A DNA stretch of 64,000 nucleotides from Colocasia esculenta (lineage: Eukaryota > Streptophyta > Magnoliopsida > Alismatales > Araceae). The DNA is taken from contig CM024763.1 of NCBI GenBank assembly GCA_014218235.1, positions 82,198,244-82,262,243 on the forward strand, written 5' to 3'. The position numbers were made by a program, and so were the translations under genes. Under the pieces are notes generated by a model. The model did no database searches, was not told the DNA's origin, and saw only the letters and a list, made by a program, of their open reading frames with translations. Below, piece by piece: positions 24,195 to 36,411 of the stretch. Each line of letters starts with the position of its first letter. Within the stretch, counting starts at the first letter, position 1.

Positions 24195-24673
24195 TTAGGC
24201 CACTTTGATAATCGGATAAGCTACACTAGGGATAGTTAACTGGGTATAGCTTATTCCTCTTCAGTCACAGTTTTACTTTGATAATCCCATTTTTGTTATC
24301 TCTATTTATCTCTTATTTATGTGACTTTGAGAATGATGGAGATGAGGATAAATCTAGAATAACTTGATGCGGATTTCCATGTAGTGGGGAGAATATCATT
24401 AAATACCACATGTGCGAACTCCCATGTGCCTTGGAAAGTGGAGGACTAGTGAGATGACCTCCACTTCCATCACCGTATCCACTTTAACATGATGTATAAC
24501 TTTTATCCCTACTCAGGTTCAAGGATAATGTTATCCCTGTTTAACACCCATTTATCTTGATTGAATCCCTTTATGCTAGTAAAATTTATCTCAGTTATCA
24601 AAGTGCTCTTTTAGTTATCAGGGGTGATAAATGGGAGCTAATCCCCTTTATTTGGTTATCAAAGTGGCCCTAA
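24195..24673. mobile_element. MITE-like element with TTTGATAA terminal inverted repeats
   Basis: The left end, TAGGCCACTTTGATAA, is inverted at the right as TTATCAAAGTGGCCCTA, enclosing about 0.48 kb of non-coding AT-rich sequence. It could be a PIF/Harbinger or other MITE. The target duplication is ambiguous (TTA/TAA), so the superfamily is not settled. Confidence 0.6.
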
Positions 24674-25926
24674 GGGTTTTAGTGCCGAGGAAAAAGTACA
24701 AGAAGCTAGATTATATATATGTATTATATGTATACATATATATTTATATAACTAAAGTAATTAACATAATAATATAGTCAAAATTTTATGTCATAGTAAA
24801 TTATGATTACTATATTGACATAATAATGTTATTATATTATTGTAATAATTGTCCTTAGTTAATGAGATGATTATCCCTATTCTTCACCTTTCCCCAACTA
24901 AATAGGGGTTAACACGTACCCTCAAACTTAGGTTAAGGAGGGCAAATGGTATGAAAATAGGCCTTATTTCCTTTATTATCCCTGTTTTCACCAAACGGAG
25001 AATAAAAATCAAAATGAGGACATCCTCGAGCATACCAAATGTTATTGGGATAAGGAATAAGGATATCTAAAACTGAGATGAGTAATGCCTATTCCCCCCC
25101 CCTCCTATCCAAATACCAATAGCACCTTGGTGAATGCTGCAGGGTATTTCCCTCCACATGGTGGCCTATCTCAAACACCTTTGCCCGTGACACTTAACGA
25201 TGCACCTGCTCCACATCCACCCTACTAAATGACGACCCATCCCTCTTAGTCGTTACTGGCTGCGGTTGCCGAGGTCTTGGGTGTACATAGAGTCCAAACA
25301 CCTTTGACTTAAAGAAGGTGATGTAAGGGAAACTCTGATGTCGGGCACTCCAGTGCAGAGTTTTGGTGTGGGTTCTTAGGGCTCCACCCCACCACCAGCC
25401 CACTTTTGGCTGTCTTCTTCTCAAACCTCTCCGACAGCATGCCCCAGTTGTTGCCTGAGTCCTGACCACCCACAGGAACAACTAGACGTTCCTCCTCTGC
25501 CCCTCCAAAATGTCTACTTGCCGCAGCCAGGTGTTGAGCCACCTGATGCACTTAAATTGACTTTCAGGTGGTCCTCTCTTTCTTGCCAGGGGTGGCAGCT
25601 TACTCTCTCTTTCTTTACAATCCTTGCACGGATGCCATATTGAGATTTTTTAGATTCTGCACTGTGGATGTAGCTGTTGGTGGTTGTTTTCAAAATTGAT
25701 TTGTCGGTTGTTCCTTTGGGAATCGATTTTTAATGTTCAAAGAGAAGATAACAGAGTCTCATGTGATGGTGCCTCCTCTTAATCTCCATCATTCATCAAA
25801 GTTGATCTGATGGCTGTATTTTAGTGGCAGAAGGGATCCACTGCCCTTGTAACTAGATCCAGAACTTGATAATTATTTTTTTTGTTGTCTGACTGAAAAC
25901 ATATTAGGTTGTCAGTATGTTATGTA
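24674..25926. other. Unassigned sequence, probable intron with an older repeat
   Basis: 24860-25135 has the look of another small non-coding transposon (TTATCCCTAT-like words in both orientations). 25190-25560 is GC-richer, and the minus-strand frames across it have no domain I recognise. 25560-25926 is T-rich, intron-like sequence. Nothing here can be called a gene. Confidence 0.35.
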
Positions 25927-28900
25927 CCCCTAGGCAAGGTTCAAGAACTCGGGGATCGGGATCGGATCGGCCGGCCCCAAACCGGTCCGACCGGCCGATC
26001 CCGACCCCGGCTCGGTCGAGCCGGGCCGAGCCCGACCGAGGTAAAGGGGGCTGGATCGCCCCCCTTAAAAAAATTGAAAACAAATTAGAAAAAATATGAA
26101 AAAATAGGAAATATATGAACATTGTATTTATGAACTGAAATACATGAAAAATAGGACATAATATATCATTGGTACCGAGGAAAAGTAATATAATTATATT
26201 ATTGGAATCGCACATTATATTGTGTGGACATAAGGTTTACATAATCTGTCCAAGACATATAATTTTGGTAATATGCCTCATATTGAGTCAAATATTGACT
26301 ATAGGCATCCGTGTTCGCATATATGATAGTAATTGGTGTGTAGCCAGGTATTTCAGGCACTTGATATGAGCCATATGACTCATATAAGTCATGTGAATGC
26401 GAATCGGACTCAATGGATTGTGCATATGCTCCGCCTCCGGTGTAATACGATGCATCCGGGTATTGAGGATATCCCAAGTAGCCTCTCTGCCCTTGGTAAT
26501 ATCCTTCAGTGGAAGCATAAGATGATGTATCTGACGCTTGCTCCATGGTCTCAAACTCCATCCATAGCTTTTCTTGACGCTCCCAATCCTCTTGCATCTT
26601 CTTCTTCTTCATTAACCAATTCCGTCTATGCAGAATGAAGTTGGGATTGTATCCCGAATCTTCGGATGCTCCTTGCCCTTGCCCTTGCCCTTGCAATTGA
26701 GATGCCATTTTCTTTCCCTTTCGTACATATTGTTGACTTGAGGTTTGTGCTTCCCTCCCTTGCCTACTCCCATGATGTTGATCTTGAGTAGCATGGGTGA
26801 AGTCTTCCTCTCCGGTGAATACAATAGGGTCGTGGCGGTGCCGGTGGCGGTACACTGCTGACAACTAGGACATCTCCTCCATGATCGGATCCCTCACTAG
26901 GAGTACTTGTCTTCGATGTGGAGTCATTAGAAGTTTGGTATACAACATTATCGCTTGGCTCCGGTGTTTCATCATCTATATCTTCCTCGATTGTCTCCAA
27001 GTCTGCAATGCTAATGCCATGTTTCTTGCTCCTTCCTCTTGCACCCACTGTCTTCTTTTGGCGTTTAGGGGCTGGGGAGTTTCAAACTCCGGAAGCAAAG
27101 GCACATCATCAAGCTCACCTAAATGAGACAAACATGTTAACATGAGAAATAATAATTTATAAATGATATGCCATGTTGCATGTACATTGTAAAGGTCATC
27201 TACCTTCAGCCCATGCACGATCATGCGGGTCGAACTCTGGTTCAACCGAAGTGGTTGCATTTACCCATGCATGTAGTGGATGTTCCTCCTCAAAACTTCT
27301 TCTATATCTATTGTCTCGGATGGAGTTGTTTCAGCTTGTTGTTGGCCCGAGGATCTATATTTTTCTCTATCTTGAACTTGTTTGATTAATTGGAGATTTT
27401 TAAACTTCAATCTCATGTTGTAGTGGCAAAATACCAACTTCTCAAGACGTGCAGACTTCAATTGGTTTCTTTGCTTTGTGTGGATCAAGCCAAATGTGCT
27501 CCAGTTTCTCTCACACCCTGTGGCGGACGTTGTTTGGCTTAACACCCGAATAGCTACATATGCTAAGTCTTCATATCCATAAGTTCTTCCATGATCCAAC
27601 CACCAATCCGCTGTAAAAGAAGCATGTATAGTGTTTTAGAAAATAGATAGAACCAACTCATTCTAGAGGCAAATAATATGATGAGTAACTTCTAACCTGG
27701 ACTCAAAATCTGAGCAGCTCTTTGTGCCGTACTAGTACCAAAGTGGTAGAGTTGAAGTCTATAATCATGCATTTGTTTGCATGCTATGATTGTCCTATCC
27801 TCATTGTCTAGCATGCGTTTGATTACATTTTTTGCCCCAATCAACACTTCGGAGGCATTGTCATAGTTCTCATTCCTTCCATCAGTCCTATACATGTATT
27901 GGGGGTTGAAGAAATGCCCTACATATAGAAGAAAAATGTTAAAACATGAGTTATAAATAATATGTAATCACAATTCACAAGAGTTGAAGTGTTATGCTTA
28001 CCTGCAGCATGAAGATCATGATGCAATGTGTGCTCCCATCGTCGATCTATGATTTCCCACCACTTGGCATACGTTGTTTTGTTGTTCATTTGGATAAGCT
28101 CCTTTGCTCGATCCATAGCCTCGTACAAGTAACCCATCTCGGATCTCCTCTCCCCATCTACCGCCCTTAAGACTCGAACAAGCGGTTCTACTACATTCAA
28201 AACATTTTGGACCCCCTTCCAAAATGGCTTTGATTGGATAATGTCGGTCACCTTCTTTCTCTTCTCCCTCACCCGTGTAGGAGCATGTCGGGACATATAG
28301 TTCTCCTACTCTTCAGATGCTACCATCCTAATAAGGTTGCTACGTTGCCCATTTATGCTATCCAATGCAATATATTGGGATGCAAACCTTGTAGGTGCTG
28401 GCTGAAGCAACTCCCGTCCATGTGTATGCGTCCTCATGATGTCCAATATGTTGTTGTGATTGTAGATAATGTGGTTACGAATCTTGCATTGTTGACCACA
28501 TTTTCCACCATTGGATCTTCACAAATGTCTTCTAGCATTAGGTCAATGCAGTGCGCGGAGCAAGGAACCCAATACAAGTGTTCCCTTTTCTCCATTAGTT
28601 TTTGGCCCGCCAACTTGAAAGCCGCTGCATTGTCAGTTACCACTTGGACTATTCTTTTCTCTCCAATCTCCTCCACCATCTCATCCATCAACTGAAATAG
28701 GTAGTCCGCATTCTTCACCTTGCCAGAAGCGTCTACTGACTTCCAAAAAACAGTCCCTGCTTTGCAGTAGATTAAGAAGTTTATCATACTTCTTCGTGTA
28801 ATGTCTGCACAATTCCATAAGAAAAATTAAAACCTATGTGTTATTAATGAATAACAATTAACTGACCAAACACTTGTACATACCTATCCATCCATCGCAC

Positions 28901-30038
28901 ATTAATGTGCAACCATATTCATCCTATATGCGTTCAAAAGTGGAAACATATGCCTTCATATCTTCAACCTCCATGTCCAAGTACTTGTTATAGATTTCAT
29001 AAGAAGTAGGGCCTTCTACCCCTTTGCCCACTTCACCAATAGTCTCGATCATTGACTCATAATATGGTCCTTTTGCTGCATTATCCGTATGCTGTTGAAG
29101 AAGAACCATCTTGACGTCGCTCTCCCTATCTTCTCCTTGCATATTTTCAAATTCTTGAAGGCTGCAGAAATGGATGGTTGCTTCTCCCTCCGCCTGGTGA
29201 GAAATGGGTCCAATGGTCCCACTCTAGGATCTCCGTCTCTAGGGATATCTACTGGAACCTCAGGTATATTTGTACTCTTTCCAGCACTTGAACTCCCTTG
29301 TCCGCTACCCCCATGGCCACTACCTTCACCTAGGTCATGACCAGTACGTCGGAGATAGTCCTCTTCCGCAAAAGACCTTCGACTTGCTTGCGATGCCCGA
29401 CGAAATTGTTCTATAGTATGAGATAGAATATAATGATATAATTTTAAAAAATTGTTGATGATGTTATACATTGGAATGTATAAATTATAATGAAGGTGCT
29501 TGAACTAAAATAAATGTTCAAAACTAAGTTAACTAATTACTAACCTTCTTCATCATCATCAAGATCAATTATTTGTCTCCCTCTTGGTAAATCCACGGAC
29601 CTTCGAGGAGGGGCAGACAATTCTTCCCGGATTTCTTGCCGTCTTCTACTAATGTTTGCTTTGGACAGGGTTTGGCGCATCGCCGATTCGGACCGAATCG
29701 GGCTGTGCCTGATTCGATCCGATTCGGGCGGATCGAACCGATTCGGTTCGATTCGCACGGATTCGGGCAGAACCCCTGCTTATGACCCATTTGTTGGCCG
29801 ATTCCTTTGAATCTGGTCTTTTTTTGAATAATTGTGGTTTAGGCCTCTTGTAAATATCTTTCATCATATTCCATGAGATTTATATCATGTAATTGCTATA
29901 AAAACATTTATTTTCAATAAAAAAAGCATTAGAAGAGTGAAAATAAATTGAAACTCATTAATTGAAAGATATTTACATTGCACAAAGTCAATACAACTAT
30001 CAAACTCTCAATTCCAATACATAATACAATAACTTACT

Positions 30039-33000
30039 CTAATATCCCCAATGCCCTTGTTGATATGGATCGTATGCATTCCATTGGGATTGGATAGGCA
30101 CGGACTCTGACTCATCTGACTCTGAGGGAAGCTCTCCATAAGGTGATGACCTTTTGTTCGAGACACAAACTACGATACTCATCCCATGTCATCATGGTAT
30201 GGTATCTCTGACGAAACTGACTTAGATAATGGTCCCACACCTGGCTGCCGGGACGGATTACATTCAGTTGTGCCATCTGTACATCCTCCACAGGAGCAAA
30301 AACTTGAACTGGAACATGAACAGAAAATGCAGGAGGAGGATGCATATATGGAGATGGACCAAGGTAGCCTGCTGTGGCAGTGTACCCACTGTACGGTCCG
30401 TACCCACTAGAGTAGTCTGTGCTAGTGGACTCGGTGATAGCTATGGCCGCCATAGGATCCGACAGACTCTTGTGTACTCATCCTCTCAAAGTCTGATATC
30501 ATAGTGTTATAGCTATGGGAATCCACTGGTGAACCTCTTGCTTGACTGCCAGGTCTAAACTTCTGCCTTCTATTGTACCGCATTGGGGCACCATGACTAC
30601 TATCTTGTGTTGCACCCCCATAAAATTGCTCCTCTGTGAATTCCATCCCACCACCTCCTCCTCCTTGATCATCGTCACCATCTCCTCCTCCCTGACCACC
30701 GTCACCACCTCTACCTCCACCGTTACCACCACCGTCACCTCCAGCATCTGAAGAAGAACCACCTGCAAATGCAATATAATTTTAAGATAGGTTAGCACAA
30801 ATACAAATACATTTGAGGTAATGTGCAATACAAAATGATGACCTACCAGTAGTCATCGAATCATGGGAGGCGCTATTGGGCAATCGGGGTGAATCCAACG
30901 GAGACGGTGTCTCATCATCTGCATTTGGATCCAAAGTCTCTGCATCGGCAATGTCAAGTGGATCTTCAACAACTGTAGCACCTTTCATGCCTTTCTTGGA
31001 TCCCCAACCAGAAAACCAACCCTTCTTTTTTTGTGCTGGGGCAGGAGGTGGCTCTCGTATAACAACTCCTTTACTTGGCCGGGACTCTGTTGCACCAGTT
31101 TTTTTTCGGCGGGATTCTGTTGCTATTTGCTTCCCTTTTGCCAATTGAGATGATGTGGGAGCCCTTGTAGATTGTGAGGGAGGGGCATCCTGGGTAGATG
31201 ACCCTCTCCTTCTTGATTGTGTGCGGGGGAGGCCTTCCATTAACCTCTCAAAATCATCATCATCATCACCATGTCCTCCACCTGCAATAGCCCTCAACAT
31301 GATACATTAGCACAAATGTAATTGATACAATATGTAAGATAAATGAAAGAATTACTCGCCACCTCCTCTGCGCTCATGAAGCTCCAGTTCTATGTCCCCA
31401 AGAAGATCCACCTCAGCCTCTGGATCCATCTCATAATGAGGGGAGTATGGCTGTCCCACATTCACACGATCTCCCTCCTCCTCTGCTGTTGCTTCTGCTA
31501 CTGCCCTTGCTAGGAAAGTGTTAGGGCGAGGTGGATCGTCAGGATCATTTGCCCCCTCATCTAACTCATACCCCCCCCCCCCCCCCCTCTATTGTTGCTC
31601 GTGCAACCCATGAAACCATTGGGTCTTCTTCATCTCATAGGAACCCAATATCAACAGGATCATATTCCACCTCCCCACGCTGCTTTGGATCTTGTGTGAG
31701 ATGTTTGACCCTCAACCTCATATTGTAGTGCACGTACACCAATTGGTCCAAGCGCCTATATGACAATCTATTCCGCACTTTGGTGTGTATCAATGCAAAC
31801 GTACTCCAGTTCCTCTCACATCCACTAGATGAGGAAGTCTGCGATAAGATCTTCACTGCAATTTTCCTCAATGTTGGCGCAGTATGCCCAAAGTTGAACC
31901 ACCAATCAGCTGCATCCAAATTCAATTATCTCAATCAGACCTCAACCATCAAGTTGCAATGATAAAAAATGAAATGGGAAGCATATTACCGCCCTCTACA
32001 TGCTCCCGACCAGCAATGGCAGATGGCTCAGCAAAGGTCCCAATAGCTTCCCGAAAACTCTTCATCTGCATTTAATAAATTGATCATCATGCATATGAAA
32101 TTCAAGTATTTGTTTGGATGGAAGATGATAATCTTATACTTGCCTCATCAATGGCATCTGCCGCTTGCACATGACTTCTTGACAATCTTTTGACAACCCT
32201 TGTAAAAGCAGCCGTCAAGTCATCCTCATATGCCAGCTCGTGTGTGTAATGGTATGCAGGGTGGAGATAATATGCTGCAATTGACGTATAAAATATCAAT
32301 GGTTGTAAAATACATTAATACTTAGTGCATTACAAAAATATCATCAGTTTCCTTACCCGCCATATGTAGATCTCTACTCATCTGCCGGTCCCATCTATCC
32401 TCAACAACATCCAAGACCAAGTGTGCATGCCGAGGTGAGACTTCACGGATCTTCTTCTTCGCGGCTTCAAGCTTTGCATATACCAATCCTATAGACGGTT
32501 TCCTATCCCCATCAACCACCCTCAACACCTCATATAGAGGTTCAATGATCTGAACCAGCTTGAAGACCCGGTCCCAAAAATGGGAGCTGTTGATGATGCC
32601 TTCCACCTCCTTTCCATCAAATGTTCTAGCAAAATTACTCTGCAACCATTTATCACCCCTGAACATGCGTTTCAATCCATCCTTGTGCTTCAATAGGCTC
32701 TGTAATGCCACAAAATTTGTTGCAAAGCTGGTGACAGTCGGTCTCAACAACTCTCCACCAGTGGACTCTCTCATCCACGCCAACGCCAGATGATGATTGT
32801 AGATGAAACGTGTTATCTTCTGCCCTGCATCCACGACCATCTTTACGGGTTGCAATGTCCCAATCTCTTTAAGCATTAAATCAACACAGTGGGCAGCACA
32901 TGGGGTCCAGTAAAGATGAGGATAATCTTCATCAACTCCTCCCCTGCTTTTTGTATGCAGTTCCATTATCTGTCACCACCTGCACAATATATTGCTCACC

Positions 33001-34084
33001 AATCTCCTCAACAACCTCTCGCATCAAACTCATAATGTATTCATAGTTGTGTACTCTATCAGATGCGTCAACAGATTTGTGATAGAAGACTTGTCTATCA
33101 CAATACACCAGGAAGTTGATGAGGCTGCTCCTGGTGATGCCCGACCAACCATCACACATCAGTGTGACACCATACTTCTCCCATTTCTTCTTAAAGCTGT
33201 CAATGTAAGACTTGATCTCATTAACTTCCTCCTGCAGATATTTCCCAGCCAAGTCCCTAGCTGTAGGAGGCTGCACATGTAGGCCTCCACGTTGAACCTC
33301 CTGTATTGCAGTTTTGTAATAAGACTGTTCGCTGCATTGAATGGTAACCCTGTATGGTGCCACCACTTTGCAATTGCTCGACCCACCTTGTATTTCGGCC
33401 CCTGCTGGTTGTATACATCATCAATCCTAGTCTGCTTGCCATGCTCCCTAGGATACACATAAGGGTCCACATCCTCAATTTGCACACCTGTGGGTCTCTT
33501 GCTATGCCTGCCTTGTTCTGGTACTTGTGTTTGTGTGGGAGGGGGCCGAGTGAAATAATCTCCCACATTTGAAAATCGACGGGAGCCACTGCCACCTACC
33601 GCTGAGCCACTGCCACTGCCACTGCCAACCTCATGCTGAGTTCCCTGAAAACTTACTCTGTGGGCTGCCCTTTGATCACCTTCCCATGCCTCAGCCCTGC
33701 TATGTGCTCTGGCTAGCCTTTCCTGCACATCAGGATCAGGCACATATTCTGCATACATTTCAACTTCATCATCAACGTCTTCATCTCGTTCCCTTCCTGA
33801 TATAATCCTCTCTTGGATCTCCTTATCTGCCTTCTTTCTTGTTGTCTCTGCCCGAACCTGTTTAAGGTGTTCAATCATAAGCTTCTTAACTTCTCTTGGC
33901 ACCGACTTACACCCCTGCACGTCATGGTAGCCTGCTAGTCGACCACCAGCAAGGTGCTTCTTCAAACGGAGACCCCACCTCCTTGTCCCGTAAAACCACA
34001 ATAATTGCACTTGAAGTTGTGCCTATTTTCCAACATGATGCCATGCTGCCACCCAATATCATCAGAACCCCTTTTCGGTGCCAT
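30039..34084 (-). pseudogene. hAT transposase of element B1, nearly complete but frameshifted
   Basis: Minus strand from ATG 34084 to stop 30039. Blocks in order: BED finger (CNYCGFTGQGGG, then after a frameshift near 33970 LKKHLAGGRLAG); a linker with REHGKQTRIDD; a core with WEKYGVTLMCDGWSG, VDASDRVH, YIVQVVTDNGTAYK (frameshift near 32940) and HLYWTPCAAHCVDLML; EPLYEVLRVVDGDRK; a splice donor after LHMAG at about 32357; exons at about 32280 and 32060; the dimerisation domain SSGCERNWSTFALIHTKVRN (31.83 kb). The C-terminal extension is long and Ser/Gly/Pro/Tyr-rich, ending with RQRYHTMMTWDEYR. Only a few indels break it, so it is a recent copy. It probably could not make active protein as read. 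Confidence 0.92.
31569..31587 (+). repeat. Poly-C homopolymer in B1
   Basis: About 17 consecutive C residues within the transposase-coding part of B1, where copy B2 has an ordinary mixed sequence (about 48750). Length in the assembly should be treated with caution. Confidence 0.8.
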
Positions 34085-35018
34085 CTACAAGGACAAAAAA
34101 ATAATTAATAAATTAACAGTAAATTAATTTCAATCTCAGAATTTGAACACTATAAAAAAGTGTTCTTACTTCTTAATTGTTATATGATATTTTTTTATAT
34201 ACATGAACACATGATCACAGAAATCCATTCACACCTCCATATATATTTTCTGTAATCAACTTCTTACTTCTTAATTATTATAATGTAAGAACATAAATTA
34301 ATTCTAGCTCAACTTCTTATGTAATCAACTTCTAACCATGATATAGAAGTTATACAACACATTCCTATCAATTTTTGGTTGTTTACACTTTTTCAGATTT
34401 TTGAAATTATTTTTCAGAAAATCATATTTTAGGGGAAAGTGTTGTTATATGATAATTTTTTTCATAGACATGAATCACATGATCATACAAAATTACAAAT
34501 ACATTCACACCTCCATAGGTATTTTCTGTAAATTCAAGTTTTATTTATTTTTTAAGTTTAATATAATTATTAATTAAAATTAATTATACCTAAACTTCTT
34601 ATGGAATCAAGTTCTAACCATGATATAGAACTTATACAACACCTTCCTATCAATTTTTGATTGTTCAAAAAATTTCTAAGATTTTTTAAATTATTTTTCA
34701 GAAAATCATATTTTAGGGAAAATCTTCAAATCTACATGAAAAACTTGTAGATCTTGATGAGAAATGGTTGCAAGGGTACACCAATCACTTGCAACAACAT
34801 TTCCTAACAAGATCTAACCCATATACCAAGAAAAAAATAGAAAAATAAAGAAAAATGGAGGCTTACCTCCAAAGCCCTGTAGAACCTCCAAAAAATTTGA
34901 AGAAGATGGGTTGAATGCCTCCAAATCCACCTCCAAATGGATGCAGACTCACGTAGGAAGCCTCCACTTGTGGATTGGCATGCAAATCTAGTTTTTTTGT
35001 TGAAAAAACCTGAAAACA

Positions 35019-35037
35019 GGGGGGGGGGGGGGGGGGG
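35019..35037 (+). repeat. Poly-G tract in the subterminal region of B1
   Basis: A run of about 18 G just inside the GC-rich right end of hAT B1. B2 has a shorter run at the same place (about 52137-52151). It separates the AT-rich interior from the subterminal repeats. Confidence 0.9.
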
Positions 35038-36127
35038 AGAAAGGGGGCTGCGATCTGCTGCGCTGCGAATGGGACTGTAGAGTCCCGATTCGCAGCGCAT
35101 CGTCGACACCCTTAAGGGTGTCGGGCGGATCAAACCCGATGCGCCAGTATCGGGTCGGATCGGGGCGCATCGGGTTCGATCCGCCTGTTTAAAGGGGATC
35201 CGCCCGCATCGCCCGAGCCGCGCATCGGATCCTCTGTGATCCGATGCGATACTCCCGAATCGGGCCGGCTCGATCCGGCACGCCAAACCCTGGCTTTGGA
35301 TGTCTCTTTCTCCTTCATATATTGACAAAATTGTATTCGAACTTCAGCATAAACTCTCGAACATGGTGCCACCTTACCTTTAATTCCCGCTAGATGTTGT
35401 TTCAAACGAAATATGCCACCCGATAAGACCCGGTTACAATACTTGCATTGGACCTTCCTTCGAGCCATGTCCACAACGATACCATGAGCCCAAGCGGGAT
35501 CGACGTTGGGAGGGTTGCTTGAAGAATAGGGAACCGGAGCAGCACCACCTTCGGCGGCCATCACTTAGAACACAAAAAAAGAAGTTAAATAAAAAAAATA
35601 GAAAATAAATATTTTTTTTGCAGCTGAGAGAGAGGGAGATGAATCGCAGTCAAGAGTTCGGGCCGAGAGTGTGTGTAAGAGAGTCCGAAGAGTCGAAGAC
35701 GAAGCGCAAGAGCGTGAAAGATGAGATCGCCTCCCAAATAGTGCAAAATAGCGCCCGAGAGAGAGAGAATGCCCAAAATATTGAGAGGAGGGGAGGAGAA
35801 CTCAACACTTGAGTTTAGAGCATATTGGGGGCCTTTGGGGGGTTTATATAGACCCCCAAGGCCTCCAAAGGCTCCAAAGAGCCGTTTCTGGCCGTTGGGG
35901 AGCGCCCCCCAACGGCTCGAAAATGGCTAGTTCAAAACTAGCCATTGACAGGCGGATTGCCTCGGTCCGCGGTGGATCGGGCCGGGCTCGACGATCCCGC
36001 CGAGCCCGGACGATCCGCGCGCACGGGACTGGCTGGGTTACCCCGGCTCGAATTGACAGGGCCAAAATCCAGCCGACTCGGGCGATCCGATCCCGAGCCG
36101 GCCGAGTTTTGATTCCTTGCCCCTAGG

Positions 36128-36411
36128 TTAAGATATCCAGGTGTAGCTTAACCTACTTTTTAGCCTAAATTATATTGAACAAAAAACGAGAGTACCCCTT
36201 GTTACCCAGGGATAGTGCTACCTCACTTGTTAGGGTTGGATAGAGTTATCCCTTCGTACCGTCGGTAACTTTCCATACCCCTGATTAGCCTATACTATCA
36301 CCCAAAGTCAGTTTAATCTTAACCATGTATTTACACCCCCATAACCCTACATACCCAGAGGTAAAATGGCTACCAAAGTGGGATTGAAGCGATGGGATTG
36401 CAAGTTGGAAG
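36128..36411. other. 284-bp host remnant between hAT A and hAT F
   Basis: The only stretch between 25.9 and 61.9 kb outside a delimited element. It is non-coding, with TACC/GGTA and TTACCC-like words that may belong to an old MITE. Its right edge, GTTAGGAC, is the target of hAT F and continues directly into 61901 once F is removed. Confidence 0.6.

Larger units (their letters stand above)
29666..35292 (-). mobile_element. hAT transposon B1, nested in hAT A; TSD GCTTTGGA
   Basis: Terminal inverted repeats CAGGGTTTGGCG (29666) and CGCCAAACCCTG (35292) are perfect over 11-12 bp. The 8-bp duplication GCTTTGGA occurs at 29658-29665 and 35293-35300. Length 5627 bp. The same exon in hAT G (55560-55600) has the uninterrupted sequence with a single TCCAAAG, giving an empty-site comparison. 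The subterminal regions carry GATTCGG/CGGATC repeats, and the right side has an 18-bp G homopolymer (about 35020-35037). Copy B2 at 46866-52400 is nearly identical along its length. Confidence 0.97.
26199..35561 (-). pseudogene. hAT transposase of element A, first exon split by hAT B1
   Basis: On the minus strand from ATG 35561: an Ala/Pro/Ser-rich start, then a BED finger (CKYCNRVLSGG and LKQHLAG). The frame is cut at 35300 by B1 and resumes at 29657 with a basic stretch and an acidic DLDDDEEG end of exon, followed by a GT donor. Further blocks: AAKGPYYESMIETIG (about 29080), DEYGCTLMCDGWIG-like (about 28900), IVQVVTDNAAAFK and HLYWVPCSAHCIDLML (28.65-28.5 kb), an EPLVRVLRAVDGERR block (28.17 kb), and the dimerisation domain TSATGCERNWSTFGLIHTK (27.52 kb). 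The tail is a Gln/Tyr/Gly/Ser-rich C-terminus ending SWTDYVNLM (26.2 kb). There is a frame change near 29.12 kb. It is disabled by B1; otherwise it is one of the better preserved copies. Confidence 0.9.
25935..36119 (-). mobile_element. hAT transposon A (with hAT B1 nested inside), TSD CCCCTAGG
   Basis: Ends CAAGGTTCAAGAA (25935) and TTTTGATTCCTTG (36119), with the perfect 8-bp duplication CCCCTAGG at 25927-25934 and 36120-36127. Both ends carry 100-200 bp of dense GATCGG/CCGATC subterminal repeats. The minus-strand transposase gene fills the interior and is interrupted by hAT B1 (29666-35292). Without B1 and its TSD the element is about 4.55 kb. The near-palindromic target may have assisted recognition, but the duplication is identical at both sides, so the boundaries are firm. 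Confidence 0.95.

Noticed and set aside
25194..25551. Minus-strand ORFs of 80-95 residues in a GC-richer patch
   Set aside because: No recognisable domain, two frames overlap, and there is no start or splice context. Kept only as unassigned sequence.
33159..34010. 283-residue minus-strand ORF as a separate gene
   Set aside because: It is the middle of the B1 transposase in one frame; the BED finger before it and the core after it continue in other frames.
26199..35561. hAT transposase as a domesticated host gene
   Set aside because: It has terminal inverted repeats and an exact target duplication, and is interrupted by another transposon, so it is an ordinary element.
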